64,000 nt of DNA from Candidatus Barnesiella excrementavium (GCA_019115485.1 DXDM01000059.1:62001-126000); one strand, 5' to 3'; counted from the stretch's first letter, positions 41,481 through 50,938 are shown. The notes: generated by a model not told the origin, from the letters alone. Program-made: numbers and translations.

Positions 41481-43631
41481 CTATTTGCCGATCTCCTTTT
41501 TGGTTCGGGCTGTACGGGAGGCTGGTTTCGTGGCGGCCTTTTTCCCGGCAGCCGGTTTGCTGCCGGCTCTCTTTCCGGGGGCCTTCTCGGCTTTTTCCGA
41601 CGGCTCCGAGGTGCCAATCTCTTCGGGTTTCTTCCGGCGGAGAATCTGGGCCGAGCGGGCCGGCAGGTAGAGGAGCAGCCACTCTTTCCGGTCTTTTTCG
41701 AAGAGCGGGTCGCGCCGGGTGAAGTGGGGTACACTCTTGTCGACAAGCCCATAGCCGCCAAACTCGGGGTCGTCGCTGCTCATAAGGGTCGAGTATTCGC
41801 CGGCAGGGGCCAGAATGCCGTAGCCGTTGAACGACTTGCAGGGGTGGAAGTTGAAGACGAAGAGCAGGTCGTCGCGCATGAAGGCAAGCACCTGGTCGCC
41901 GTCGTTTTCACAGAGTTTGACGATGGGAGTCTGCTCGAATTTCTTCTTTTGACTTACCAGATGAATCATCGCCTGGTCGAAGGCCCCGAGGTATTGGTAT
42001 TTCAGGTCTTCGCGGTCCACGAGGTCCCACTGACGGCGGGCATACTTGTAGGACCAACCGTTGCCCTGGCGGGGGAAGTCAATCCACTCGGGGTGACCGA
42101 ACTCGTTGCCCATGAAGTTGAGGTAGCCGCCGTTGATGGTCGAGAGGGTGACGAGCCGTATCATCTTGTGCAGAGCCATGCCGCGGTCTACGACAAAGTT
42201 GGTATCGTTTTTGCTCATGTGCCAGTACATCACGTCGTCGATGAGTCGGAAGATGATGGTTTTGTCGCCCACCAGCGCCTGGTCGTGACTCTCGGCATAG
42301 TTGATGGTCTTCTCGTCAGCCCGCCGGTTGGTCAGTTCCCAGAAGATGGCCGTCGGTTTCCAGTCCTCGTCCTTCTTCTCCTTGATGGTCTTGATCCAGA
42401 AGTCGGGGATACCCATGGCCATGCGGTAGTCAAAGCCCATGCCTCCGTCCTTGAACTTGGCGGCCAGCCCCGGCATGCCGCTCATCTCCTCGGCGATGGT
42501 GATGGCGTTGGGGTTGACCTGGTGAATGAGTTCGTTGGCCAGGGTGAGGTAGACGATGGCGTTGTCGTCCTGTCCGCCGTTGTAGTAGTCGTCGTAGGAG
42601 CAGAAGGCCTGTCCCAGTCCGTGGTTGTAGTAGAGCATCGAGGTGACGCCGTCGAACCGGAATCCGTCGAAGTGGAACTCGTCGAGCCAGTATTTGCAGT
42701 TGGAGAGCAGGAAGTGAATCACGGCGTTCTTACCGTAATCGAAACAGAGCGAATCCCAGGCCGGGTGTTCCCGCCGGTTGTCGCCGTAGAAATATTGGTC
42801 GTAGGAGCCGTCGAACCGTCCCAACCCCTCGACCTCGTTTTTGACGGCGTGGGAGTGGACGATGTCCATGATGACGGCGATACCCCGCTGGTGAGCCTCG
42901 TCGATGAGTGCTTTCAGGTCGTCGGGGGTACCGAACCGCGACGAGGGGGCGAAGAAGCTCGACACGTGGTACCCGAAGGAGCCGTAGTAGGGGTGCTCCT
43001 GTATGGCCATGATTTGTATGGCGTTGTAGCCGTCGGCCGCAATGCGGGGCAGAATCTTTTCGCGGAATTCGTTATAGGTGCCCACTTTTTCCTCCTGCTG
43101 GGCCATGCCGATGTGGCATTCGTAGATGAGCAGGGGTGTGGTTTTGGGTTTGAATCGGGTTTTGGTGAAGGTAAAGGGGTGCTTGGGGTCCCAAATCTGA
43201 GCCGAGAAGATGTAGGTCTCAGGGTCTTGTACCACGCGGGTAGCCCAGGCGGGAATACGTTCGCCCTCTCCACCGTTCCAGTGGACCGAGAGTTTGTAGA
43301 GGTCGAGGTGGTGCAGCGTTTTGAGAGGGAGTTTGATTTCCCACACGCCGCCCCCGATGGCCAGCAGTTTGTATTGGGGTAACTCTTTCCATTCCGAGAA
43401 GGTTCCTATCAGGTAGATAGCGGTGGCGTTGGGTGCCCACTCCCGGAATACCCAGTGGCTCTTTTCCTTATGGAGACCGAAGTAGAGGTATCCGTCGGCA
43501 AATTCCGAGAGGTTTCCGCTACCGTTGGTCAGTTCGGCCATCTTTTCCAAGGCACGGTTGTGCCGACCTTCGATAGCTTGTTTGTAAGGAGCCAGCCAAG
43601 GGTCGTTTTTAATTAGTTTCAGCGTTTTCAT
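41481..43631 (-). CDS. glgB: 1,4-alpha-glucan branching enzyme
   Basis: A GH13 enzyme that introduces alpha-1,6 branches into glycogen. The 716-residue protein has an N-terminal carbohydrate-binding (CBM48-like) domain (FREWAPNATAIYLIGTFSEW near 65-84), the catalytic barrel with HFDGFRFDGVTSMLYYNHG (nucleophile Asp), AITIAEEMSGMP (acid/base Glu) and INYAESHDQALVG, then a C-terminal beta domain. The start MKTLKLIKNDPW is conserved; the frame is open to 43667. Unusually, the last 52 residues or so are a basic Lys/Ala/Pro-rich tail (SKPAAGKKAATKPASRTART) like bacterial histone-H1-type proteins. Confidence 0.93.
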   Translation of the reverse strand: MKTLKLIKNDPWLAPYKQAIEGRHNRALEKMAELTNGSGNLSEFADGYLYFGLHKEKSHWVFREWAPNATAIYLIGTFSEWKELPQYKLLAIGGGVWEIKLPLKTLHHLDLYKLSVHWNGGEGERIPAWATRVVQDPETYIFSAQIWDPKHPFTFTKTRFKPKTTPLLIYECHIGMAQQEEKVGTYNEFREKILPRIAADGYNAIQIMAIQEHPYYGSFGYHVSSFFAPSSRFGTPDDLKALIDEAHQRGIAVIMDIVHSHAVKNEVEGLGRFDGSYDQYFYGDNRREHPAWDSLCFDYGKNAVIHFLLSNCKYWLDEFHFDGFRFDGVTSMLYYNHGLGQAFCSYDDYYNGGQDDNAIVYLTLANELIHQVNPNAITIAEEMSGMPGLAAKFKDGGMGFDYRMAMGIPDFWIKTIKEKKDEDWKPTAIFWELTNRRADEKTINYAESHDQALVGDKTIIFRLIDDVMYWHMSKNDTNFVVDRGMALHKMIRLVTLSTINGGYLNFMGNEFGHPEWIDFPRQGNGWSYKYARRQWDLVDREDLKYQYLGAFDQAMIHLVSQKKKFEQTPIVKLCENDGDQVLAFMRDDLLFVFNFHPCKSFNGYGILAPAGEYSTLMSSDDPEFGGYGLVDKSVPHFTRRDPLFEKDRKEWLLLYLPARSAQILRRKKPEEIGTSEPSEKAEKAPGKRAGSKPAAGKKAATKPASRTARTKKEIGK

Positions 43632-44179
43632 AGGGCTGTTTTTAGGGAATGACATGACCGCAGACAAGGAGCCCCCGGGCTCTGTCCTGCCGGTTGAAAC
43701 ATGGGTGGAGCAGCGACGGTGACGGAGCGGTTTCGCTACAACGGCAGGGCCGGTTCCCGACCTGTTCCTACATGCAAAAGTAATAAAAAAACCGATATAT
43801 GAAACTCTGTGAGCCGAAACATTGCGGGGCCGCGTAAAAAAAGTTTGTCGTGTTACCGGAGTGCCTGGCCGGGTGGGGAACCTAGACCTTTTCGGGAGCC
43901 GATTGCTCCGGATTTGCCGATTGGGTAAGTTGTGCTCTTGGTCGTCTTGTTGTCGGTGATTGTCGATTTTTATATTAACTTTTTATATATGTTTTTTGTA
44001 AATCATGAGAATTTGCGATATTTGCGATATTTGCGGGAGGTAAGCCATGTGACCACGGTTGCAGAGACCGGTTGTGTAAACCCGAACAGGCTTTTTTGTG
44101 CGGAGGTGATGTGGTGCCGCCCGGGTGACCGGGTGGGTAGCATAGTTGAATAAATGGCAATGAAGATTAATACAGATAT
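43632..44179. other. Long intergenic region between divergent glgB and the C10 protease gene
   Basis: No gene is supportable in these 548 bases. On the minus strand a TACTTTTG -7 box (43782-43775) could serve glgB. On the plus strand two GATATTTG boxes (44017-44024 and 44026-44033) lie 18 and 27 bases after a TTTG (43995-43998) and could serve the protease gene. An 8-bp hairpin with a GTGA tetraloop (44117-44136) lies in the protease leader. A 14-codon frame at 44109 with GGAGGTG directly before it is too crowded to trust. Confidence 0.5.
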
Positions 44180-46681
44180 ATGGATATGAAAAAATTTTTT
44201 GTACTCTTTACTTTATGCGCACTCCTTTCGACGGGGTTGTATGCCAAGACCCGTTCTTTGCAGGAGGCGCAGCAGATAGCCAACAGTTTTGTCGGCAATA
44301 CCGGGAACCTTAAAAAGGGAACGAGGGTTGCCTCACAACTGGCTTTTACCCGTGAGGGCTCGTCGCAACCGCTTTATTATGTGTTTAATAAGGGGGCTGG
44401 ATTTGTTATTGTATCGGCCGATGACCGGGCTACTGAAATTCTGGGCTACTCCGATGCCGGTTCGTTCGATGCCGACAATCTGCCCGATAATTTCCGCTAC
44501 TGGTTGGGGGTTTGTGCCGATGAGTTGGAGGCACTGGCGGCTACTCCCGAGTCGGCTACGGTTTCTCAATCGGTTGAACTCCCTGCCCGGTCTACCGGAA
44601 AAACGGTGGCTCCGCTGTTGGGCAGCATTCTGTGGGATCAGACCGACCCCTACAACTCCTTGTGCCCCAACATAGGAAATGGCGAAAGGGCTGCTGTGGG
44701 CTGTGTGGCCACGGCCATGGCTCAGATTATGGGCTACCACCAATGGCCCAAGAAAGGTATCCAGACCTTGCCGGGCTATACCACTGCCTCTCGTAGTTAT
44801 AAAATCTCGCGGATACCTCTGAGTGAGATGACCTACGATTGGAGTTTGATTACTCCTGTTTATACGAGCGAGAGTACCGAAGCCGAAAAGGCCGAGGTGG
44901 CCAAACTGATGTATCACTGCGGTGTCTCGGTAAAAATGGATTACGGACCTTCGAGCGGTGCCATATCGCTCAATGTGCCCAATGCCTTGATCAACTATTT
45001 CGGATATAATGCGAGTATGAAGGCGCTGATGCGCGACTATTACACCAAGACCGAATGGGAATCGATTATCCGCAAGGAGTTGGACGAGAGCCGTCCCGTC
45101 TACTACTACGGCTCCGGGTCGGACGGCGGACATGCCTTTGTGTGCGACGGTTACGATGCCAACGGCCTTTTCCACATCAACTGGGGGTGGAGCGGCATGT
45201 CGAACGGTTATTTTGCCCTGTCGGGATTGACTCCTTCGATACAGGGCACCGGTGGAAACAGCACGGGGTTCAACTTTGATCAAGGTGCCATTATCGGCAT
45301 ACAGCGCGAGACAACCGAGGAAGACGATGAATACCAAATCTACATTGATAAAACCTTCTCGATTTTCCAGGCTCCTTCGAATCGAAATACCCCGTTCGAT
45401 ATGCTGGTCGAGGGGTTTTGGAATATGGATTACAGAGGTTTCAATGGCAAAATAGGATCGGGCCTGTACAGCGAATCGGGCGAGTTGGTTGATACACTTG
45501 GTCTGTCTGATATTGAACTGCCGGCAGTGGCCGGGTGGGATCAGATTTATTTCCCGGCTCAGATTCCCGAGACTGTTGTCGACGGTACCTATCGCATCTA
45601 TCTGATATATCAGACCAAGGGTTCGACCGATTATCAAATCATACGTTCGAAAGTGGGTCAACCCAACTACATACAGGTGACCTTGAACGGTAGCCGCATG
45701 ACTTTCTCCAATGCAACCGGCTATGATGTCGATCTGCGATTGGACAATTTGGAGGTAGAGGGTAACCTGTACCAAAATGAAGAGGGCCGATTCAAGTACA
45801 CCGTCACCAACCAGGGAGTTGAGTATGTATCGGCTTTGATGATACGGCTGGTTTCCACGACCAGTTCCCTGGTATATCAGTGGGGAAATTATAATCCGGT
45901 AGTAATAGCTCCGGGGGAGACACAGACGTTTGAAGTGTCGGAGTCGATTACGTTGCCCGCCGGAGAATATGACCTTTATCTCTGTTACGACCCGAACAAC
46001 TCCTACGAAAATATCAGATCCGTCAATGCGATGGGCGAAAGCAAGCGGGTAACGATTCTTGCCGAACCGACTGCGGGAACACCCGACCTGCAACTGGTTT
46101 CGCCCCTTTCGTTTGCCGATAACAATCATGTGAACCGGGCCGATATGAACCTGACGGTGACCATGGTCAATCGGGGTGATTATTTCTACGATGACGTCGT
46201 GGCCTTTATCTTCCCCGAAGAGTCGGGCAGTCAGTCGGTGGCCTCTTTGGGCCTTCAGCCGATTAGTTTGGCGGCAGGAGAAGAGCGCGAGGTGAATTTC
46301 AGCGGTGCCGTCAATCTGCCCTATGGCACCTATTTCATGTCGCTCTATTATTGGAATGACAATGACTGGCAGCTGTTTGGTCCTAAGGAGAACAATAATC
46401 TTGCCTTTACTTTGACGGAATCCACTACGGCATTGGCTTCGGTCGAGGCCGACGCGCTGACGGTCTATCCCAACCCGGTACGCGACGTGCTTTATGTGCA
46501 GGCTCCCGGTGAGTTGACCGATATCAGCATCTATGACTTGTCGGGTCGTCGTCTCCTGCACCTGCAACCCGAGGTTGAGGGTGAGGTTCAACTCCCCGTG
46601 GCCGATTTGCAGTCGGGTTCCTATATGCTGGTGGTTCGCGCCGCACAAGATGTGAAGACTACACAATTTATCAAACAATAA
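44180..46681 (+). CDS. Secreted C10-family cysteine protease (SpeB/prevotellain-like) with T9SS tail
   Basis: The 833-residue prepro-protein has a signal peptide (ending about residue 22, LYAKT), a propeptide (about 25-140), and a C10 catalytic domain with Cys175 in AAVGCVATAMAQIMGYHQWP and His318 in GGHAFVCDGYDANGLFHINW. Beta-sandwich modules follow, and the last 80 residues form a canonical type IX secretion sorting domain (LTVYPNPVRDVLYV, ISIYDLSGRRLL, LQSGSYMLVV). It is predicted to be released or anchored at the surface. ATG 44186 is an equally good start. A lipoprotein gene follows after 10 bases. Confidence 0.92.
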   Translation: MDMKKFFVLFTLCALLSTGLYAKTRSLQEAQQIANSFVGNTGNLKKGTRVASQLAFTREGSSQPLYYVFNKGAGFVIVSADDRATEILGYSDAGSFDADNLPDNFRYWLGVCADELEALAATPESATVSQSVELPARSTGKTVAPLLGSILWDQTDPYNSLCPNIGNGERAAVGCVATAMAQIMGYHQWPKKGIQTLPGYTTASRSYKISRIPLSEMTYDWSLITPVYTSESTEAEKAEVAKLMYHCGVSVKMDYGPSSGAISLNVPNALINYFGYNASMKALMRDYYTKTEWESIIRKELDESRPVYYYGSGSDGGHAFVCDGYDANGLFHINWGWSGMSNGYFALSGLTPSIQGTGGNSTGFNFDQGAIIGIQRETTEEDDEYQIYIDKTFSIFQAPSNRNTPFDMLVEGFWNMDYRGFNGKIGSGLYSESGELVDTLGLSDIELPAVAGWDQIYFPAQIPETVVDGTYRIYLIYQTKGSTDYQIIRSKVGQPNYIQVTLNGSRMTFSNATGYDVDLRLDNLEVEGNLYQNEEGRFKYTVTNQGVEYVSALMIRLVSTTSSLVYQWGNYNPVVIAPGETQTFEVSESITLPAGEYDLYLCYDPNNSYENIRSVNAMGESKRVTILAEPTAGTPDLQLVSPLSFADNNHVNRADMNLTVTMVNRGDYFYDDVVAFIFPEESGSQSVASLGLQPISLAAGEEREVNFSGAVNLPYGTYFMSLYYWNDNDWQLFGPKENNNLAFTLTESTTALASVEADALTVYPNPVRDVLYVQAPGELTDISIYDLSGRRLLHLQPEVEGEVQLPVADLQSGSYMLVVRAAQDVKTTQFIKQ

Positions 46682-46691
46682 AAAGAGAGGT

Positions 46692-47249
46692 ATGAAACCT
46701 GTTGTTTTTCTCTGTTCAGCCATGTTGATACTCAATATAGGGTGCAAAAGTTCCAAACAAGCCACGATTCCCCCGGTGCAGGACTATCCGGTGCAAGAGC
46801 TGAGAGGCTCTACTCCCGCCCGGGCCTTGGCACAGGCTGTCGTGTATAAGACGACCCGCGATTTCAGCGATTACGTGCCGGTTACGATGGATGCCAGGCA
46901 CGAGCACATTGTCTCTTATCCGGCTCCTACCGATGTCTATTACAAGGGAGGCCTGGCCAAGCCTACGGCACTGGCCGACGGGTATTGGCTTGACAACCGT
47001 GGGGTCAACGAGCATGTGGCTTTTTTGGACTATACCTATGAAGAGTACAGCCAATTGGACGAAGTTCCCGGATTGGAGGAGCTTGAAAGTAGAATTTTGG
47101 AACGTTATCCGCTTACCGAGATGTATGTGTGCGGTGAGCGCAGCAAGTACACCCACGAGGTGGAGGAGCTGAACAGCCTTATTCGGGAGGGTTTCAAGGG
47201 GTGCCGTAAAGTATCGCTCCCCAAACCCATGAGCGTGACGCGCAAGTAA
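46692..47249 (+). CDS. Conserved lipoprotein of unknown function downstream of the C10 protease
   Basis: The 185-residue lipoprotein has a signal with NIGC at Cys18. Motifs include VVYKTTRDFSDYVPV, YWLDNRGVNEHVAFLDYTYE and LTEMYVCGERSKY. I recall similar free-standing lipoproteins in Bacteroides and relatives, where they are not always near a protease. Position just after a C10 protease recalls Streptococcus SpeB-Spi and Bacteroides fragilis Bfp-Bfi protease-inhibitor pairs, but the sequence shows no clear inhibitor or propeptide-like feature. Confidence 0.7.
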   Translation: MKPVVFLCSAMLILNIGCKSSKQATIPPVQDYPVQELRGSTPARALAQAVVYKTTRDFSDYVPVTMDARHEHIVSYPAPTDVYYKGGLAKPTALADGYWLDNRGVNEHVAFLDYTYEEYSQLDEVPGLEELESRILERYPLTEMYVCGERSKYTHEVEELNSLIREGFKGCRKVSLPKPMSVTRK

Positions 47250-47345
47250 ATCTCTTCGGGAGATACAGTATAGCAGGAGGGTATGACCGCAATCCCGGTC
47301 GTGCCCTCTTGCGCGTTTTATGTGCAGGCTTGTGCCTCGTGTCGG

Positions 47346-48770
47346 TTAGCGGTGTGTGAGGGGGAGCGGCGCGATGGTGTCGGGGGTATAGCCGCTGCGA
47401 ATGCGCCACTCCTGCGGGTAGAGGTTGTTGGCCCGGTTGCCCAGGTTTTTGACCCAGCCGAGGGGGAACCCGTGGTAGGTGATGAGGAGGTAGCCGCGCG
47501 GCTGGTCGTCGGGCAGTACGATACTCTCGTGGCGCAGATAGGCGAGAGCTGTGGAGAGGTCGGCCTCAAAACGGGGCGCCCGGTCGAGGTCGAGTGCCGT
47601 CGAGAGGGCAAGAGCCGGGTGGGGAATGTAGTCGCGCCCCTTGGCCGTGGCGAGGGTGACGCCGGCGTGCAGCAAGGTGAGGTGCCGGGTGAGCAGCCGA
47701 TAGTCGGCCTGGTATTCGCGGGGAATGGCGATGAAGGAGTTGTCGTGTACCACGAATTCAAACCGGTCGGGTGCAGCCAGACGGTCGCGCCATTCATCGG
47801 GTACGACGGGCGAGGTTACCTTTCCCTTTTTCATCTTGTTGCGTTTTCCCGAGGGCTCGTCGAGCAGTCGTTCCCGTTCGGACTTGTCGGCTTCGCCGGG
47901 TTTTTGCAGTACCGCCAGGAAGAGCCCTTCGCCCCGGGTAAGGTGGGGCATGAAGCGATAGGCCGTCACGCCGGGCACGAGTGCGGGAGCTATTCCCCAG
48001 GCCGGGTCTGTGTCGACAGTGAGTGGGGTGGCTCCCAGCCGGTTCATCAGGTAGAGCACCATCTCTTCGTTCTCTTCGGTATTGTAGGTGCAGGTACTGT
48101 AAATGAGCAGACCTCCCGGGCGCAAAGCCTGCCACACGTCGTCGAGAATCTGGCGCTGGCGGTCGGCACAACGGGTCACACCGGCCGGCGACCACTCGGC
48201 AATGGCGTCGGGGTCTTTGCGGAACATGCCCTCGCCCGAGCAGGGGACGTCGGTGGCAATGACGTCGAAATAGGATTCGAGGCGGGCAAAGTCGGCCGCT
48301 TCGTTGCGGGTGACAATCGAGTAGGGTGAGCCCCATTTCACAATATTTTCGGCCAGGATATAGGCCCGGTTGGGTATCACCTCGTTGCTCACCACCAGAC
48401 TGCCGGCCGGCAGCGAGGCGATGGCATCGGTCGACTTGCCGCCGGGAGCGGCACAGAGGTCGAGGTAGCGCACCGGGGTCTTGATGTATTGGGAGATGAC
48501 CCGGCCGAGAAACATCGAGGCCGCTTCCTGTACGTAGTAGGCCCCGGCGTGGAAGCAGGGGTCGAAGGTGAAGGCGGGGCGTTCGGGCAGGTAATAGCCT
48601 TGTGCCGACCAGGGAACCGCTTCGCCCAGTGCCTCCGTCGGGTGGCTCTTGGCCGGGTTGAGTCGTATGCTTACGGGCGGCTCGGCGGCGAGTGCGGCGG
48701 CAAACGAGTCGTAGTCGGGGCCGAGCAGTCGGCGGGTGCGTTCGATAAACGGGGCGGGCAGTTCTGTCAT
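47346..48770 (-). CDS. RsmF/NOL1-NOP2-Sun-family rRNA m5C methyltransferase
   Basis: The 474-residue SAM-dependent enzyme methylates C5 of cytosine in rRNA. It has a Rossmann domain with DLCAAPGGKSTDA, the motif IV cysteine in TDVPCSGEGMFRKD and the catalytic motif VI cysteine in STCTYNTEENE. The C-terminal part (about 300-474) matches RsmF-type RNA-binding extensions. The frame is open to 48965, but MTELPAPFIERTRRLLG at 48770 is the family start. It diverges from the RsmI-like gene; a TATCTTTG box (minus, 48865-48858) lies 88 bases upstream. Confidence 0.9.
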   Translation of the reverse strand: MTELPAPFIERTRRLLGPDYDSFAAALAAEPPVSIRLNPAKSHPTEALGEAVPWSAQGYYLPERPAFTFDPCFHAGAYYVQEAASMFLGRVISQYIKTPVRYLDLCAAPGGKSTDAIASLPAGSLVVSNEVIPNRAYILAENIVKWGSPYSIVTRNEAADFARLESYFDVIATDVPCSGEGMFRKDPDAIAEWSPAGVTRCADRQRQILDDVWQALRPGGLLIYSTCTYNTEENEEMVLYLMNRLGATPLTVDTDPAWGIAPALVPGVTAYRFMPHLTRGEGLFLAVLQKPGEADKSERERLLDEPSGKRNKMKKGKVTSPVVPDEWRDRLAAPDRFEFVVHDNSFIAIPREYQADYRLLTRHLTLLHAGVTLATAKGRDYIPHPALALSTALDLDRAPRFEADLSTALAYLRHESIVLPDDQPRGYLLITYHGFPLGWVKNLGNRANNLYPQEWRIRSGYTPDTIAPLPLTHR

Positions 48771-48843
48771 ATTCGGGTTCTGTGAAGTCGGGTTATCGGG
48801 GTCTTGAAAGGTGTGCGCAAAAAAGACGAGTTTTGTTCGAGAT

Positions 48844-48875
48844 GTTTGCTGAGATGCACAAAGATAGGTATTTTT
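48844..48875 (+). promoter_or_regulatory. Promoter of the RsmI-like gene
   Basis: TTTG at 48844-48847, a 20-base spacer and TATTTTTG at 48868-48875. The leader is about 30 bases. Confidence 0.7.
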
Positions 48876-48912
48876 GCCAAGAGTTTCGGAATAGTCAAAA
48901 AGAAAAGTCGTT

Positions 48913-49620
48913 ATGCTCAAACCTGCCTTATACCTCATACCCGTACCTCTGGGCGATACGCCCATCGACCAGGTGCTGCCTGCCTACAACCGCGAGGTGA
49001 TTGCCGGGATACGCCATTTCGTGGTCGAGAATGTGCGTTCGGCACGTCGTTTCCTCAAAAAGTCGAATCCCGACATTTGTATCGACGACCTCACCTTTTA
49101 CGAGTTGAACCGGCATACCCCGGCTACAGAGGTGAGCAGCTACCTCAATCCGTTGCGACAGGGTTGTGCCGTGGGGGTAATCTCCGAGGCCGGTTGTCCG
49201 GCCGTGGCCGACCCGGGGGCCGACGTGGCGGCGATTGCCCAGCGCGAGCATCTGCCGGTCGTTCCGCTGGTGGGTCCCTCGTCGATACTGATGTCGCTCA
49301 TGGCCTCGGGGTTCAACGGGCAGAGCTTCGCCTTTCAGGGCTACCTCCCCATCGAGGCGGGCGAACGCACCCGTCGCATCAAGCAACTCGAACAGCGGGT
49401 CTACGCCGAGGACCAGACACAGATATTCATCGAGACTCCCTATCGCAACCACAAGATGATTGAGGATCTCGTGCGTACCTGCCGGCCGAATACCCGACTG
49501 TGTGTGGCGGCCAACATCACCTGCCCCGACGAGCGCATTCGCACCCTTTCGCTGGGCGAGTGGGCCAAAGCCTCCTACAACTACCAGAAGACCCCGGCCA
49601 TCTTCCTGCTCTACAAGTAG
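48913..49620 (+). CDS. RsmI-like SAM-dependent methyltransferase
   Basis: The 235-residue protein belongs to the tetrapyrrole-methylase fold group that includes RsmI, the 16S rRNA 2'-O-methyltransferase at C1402. LYLIPVPLGDTPID, the GVISEAGCPAVADPGADV segment and LVGPSSILMSLMASGFNG are the family's SAM-pocket motifs. It is shorter than standard RsmI (about 285 residues) and its N-terminal motif differs (PVPLGD rather than TPIGNLxD), so it may be the second paralogue that many Bacteroidetes carry; its exact target is uncertain. Confidence 0.85.
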   Translation: MLKPALYLIPVPLGDTPIDQVLPAYNREVIAGIRHFVVENVRSARRFLKKSNPDICIDDLTFYELNRHTPATEVSSYLNPLRQGCAVGVISEAGCPAVADPGADVAAIAQREHLPVVPLVGPSSILMSLMASGFNGQSFAFQGYLPIEAGERTRRIKQLEQRVYAEDQTQIFIETPYRNHKMIEDLVRTCRPNTRLCVAANITCPDERIRTLSLGEWAKASYNYQKTPAIFLLYK

Positions 49621-49753
49621 CCCGTCGGGCGGGCGCTTCGCCTCCGTCCGGGTCGGTCAAAAATTATGAATGGCGGGATATATCTTTGGACCGATAATTT
49701 TCTATTGTGCGGCTAAAAAGCTATCTTTGTACCCCAAGGAGGAAAAGACGTCT

Positions 49754-50575
49754 ATGATCTTGCAATTTCTGAGCTTGGCCAGCGGAAGCAGCGGCAACTG
49801 TTACTATTTGGGGAATGAGGAGTATGGCATACTGATCGACGCCGGGAAGGGCGTGCGCACCATCAAGAAGGTGTTGAGAGAGTACGGTATTCCCTTTGAA
49901 AAGATTATAGCGCTGTGTATCACTCACGACCATGCCGACCATATCAAGGCGGCCGGAACGCTGGGCGAGAAATACGGAATCCCTATCTATACGACCGAGA
50001 CCATTAAGAACGGCATGAACCTTAACTACTGTATGGTCGACAAGATTTACAGTGCTCATCGGCCCATCATCAAGGAGGTGCCTTTCCAGATCAGGGACTT
50101 CACGATTACCGCCTTCGAGGTGCCTCACGACGGACGCGACAATGTGGGCTACTTCATCACCTACGGCAATCTGCATTTTGCCTTTGCCACCGATTTGGGT
50201 ACGATCACACCCACGGCCGACAAGTACCTGCGGCAGGCCAACTACCTGGTTATCGAGTCGAACTACGACGAGGCGATGCTGCTGCACGGGACCTATCCGC
50301 CTCACCTCAAACGACGCATCCTTGCCGACAATGGCCACATGAACAACGCTCACACGGCCGAGTATCTGGCCAAAATCTATACACCGGCCCTGCGCAGTAT
50401 CTTCCTGTGTCACCTCAGCGGTGACAACAACCACCCCGAATTGGCCTACAAGACCATTGAAAACCGGCTCTACGAAGAGGGTATCCGGGTGGGGAAAGAT
50501 GTGGAACTGGTGGCGCTAACCCGCAATCACCCCTCGGCGCTCTATACCTTCGAGGAGCCCGAGTCGCAGGAGTAA
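49754..50575 (+). CDS. MBL-fold metallo-hydrolase, YycJ/WalJ type
   Basis: The 273-residue cytoplasmic metallo-beta-lactamase-fold protein has SLASGSSGNCYYLG at the N-terminus, CITHDHADHIKAAG with metal ligands, a FEVPHDGRDNVGYFI strand, FATDLGTI and LCHLSGDNNHPE. This matches the WalJ/YycJ family of putative exonucleases linked in Firmicutes to cell-wall and DNA-replication control. No WalKR genes lie nearby. The start at 49754 is chosen over the longer frame from 49670, since MILQFLSLASGSSGN is conserved. TATCTTTG -7 boxes stand at 49681 and 49722. Confidence 0.88.
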   Translation: MILQFLSLASGSSGNCYYLGNEEYGILIDAGKGVRTIKKVLREYGIPFEKIIALCITHDHADHIKAAGTLGEKYGIPIYTTETIKNGMNLNYCMVDKIYSAHRPIIKEVPFQIRDFTITAFEVPHDGRDNVGYFITYGNLHFAFATDLGTITPTADKYLRQANYLVIESNYDEAMLLHGTYPPHLKRRILADNGHMNNAHTAEYLAKIYTPALRSIFLCHLSGDNNHPELAYKTIENRLYEEGIRVGKDVELVALTRNHPSALYTFEEPESQE

Positions 50576-50776
50576 CCCGGCTCGGCCGGCAGAGGGGGGC
50601 GTCTTTCGATACCGAGTGCGAGGGTGGGAGAACAGGCGCGCATGCGTGTCCCGATGCGATATCCGACGGGTGGTTGGGCAGGGGCTAAGGGACGGCCTCG
50701 TGATGGATTCCGACCGCATGAAATACGCTGTTTTTTACGAAAATTGATATTTCAAGAAATTTTTTTTGAAGAATCG

Positions 50777-50807
50777 TTGGTGCATTTCCCGAAAAGCATT
50801 ACCTTTG
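50777..50807 (+). promoter_or_regulatory. Promoter of tRNA-Lys
   Basis: TTG at 50777-50779, a 20-base spacer and TACCTTTG at 50800-50807, ending 19 bases before the mature tRNA. Confidence 0.75.
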
Positions 50808-50826
50808 CACCCGTTCCTAAGGGAAT

Positions 50827-50902
50827 GACTCCGTAGCTCAGTTGGTAGAGCAAATGACTCTTAATCATTGGGTCGAGGGTTCGAGCCCCTCCGGGGTCAC
50901 CA
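50827..50902 (+). tRNA. tRNA-Lys (CTT)
   Basis: The cloverleaf folds fully: acceptor GACTCCG with CGGGGTC (one G-T pair), D-arm AGCTCAGTTGGTAGAGC, anticodon loop CTCTTAA giving anticodon CTT, T-arm GAGGGTTCGAGCCCCTC, and an encoded CCA end. Confidence 0.97.
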
Positions 50903-50908
50903 ATCGTG

Positions 50909-50938
50909 GCGCTTGCAGCAGATGCAGGCGCTTTTTTT
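50909..50938 (+). terminator. Terminator after tRNA-Lys
   Basis: A 9-bp stem with one G-T pair (50909-50917 with 50923-50931), a 5-base loop and seven T. Confidence 0.85.

Noticed and set aside
41466-43382. A 638-codon open frame on the plus strand opposite glgB
   Set aside because: Antisense of a well-supported branching enzyme; Val/Gly-rich with no motif.
43932-44153. A 73-codon frame and a nested 14-codon frame upstream of the C10 protease
   Set aside because: The longer frame lies over promoter-like DNA, and the short one has its Shine-Dalgarno directly abutting the ATG, too close for initiation.
44333-46765. An 810-codon open frame on the minus strand opposite the C10 protease
   Set aside because: Shadow of the protease gene; no signal, motif or ribosome-binding site.
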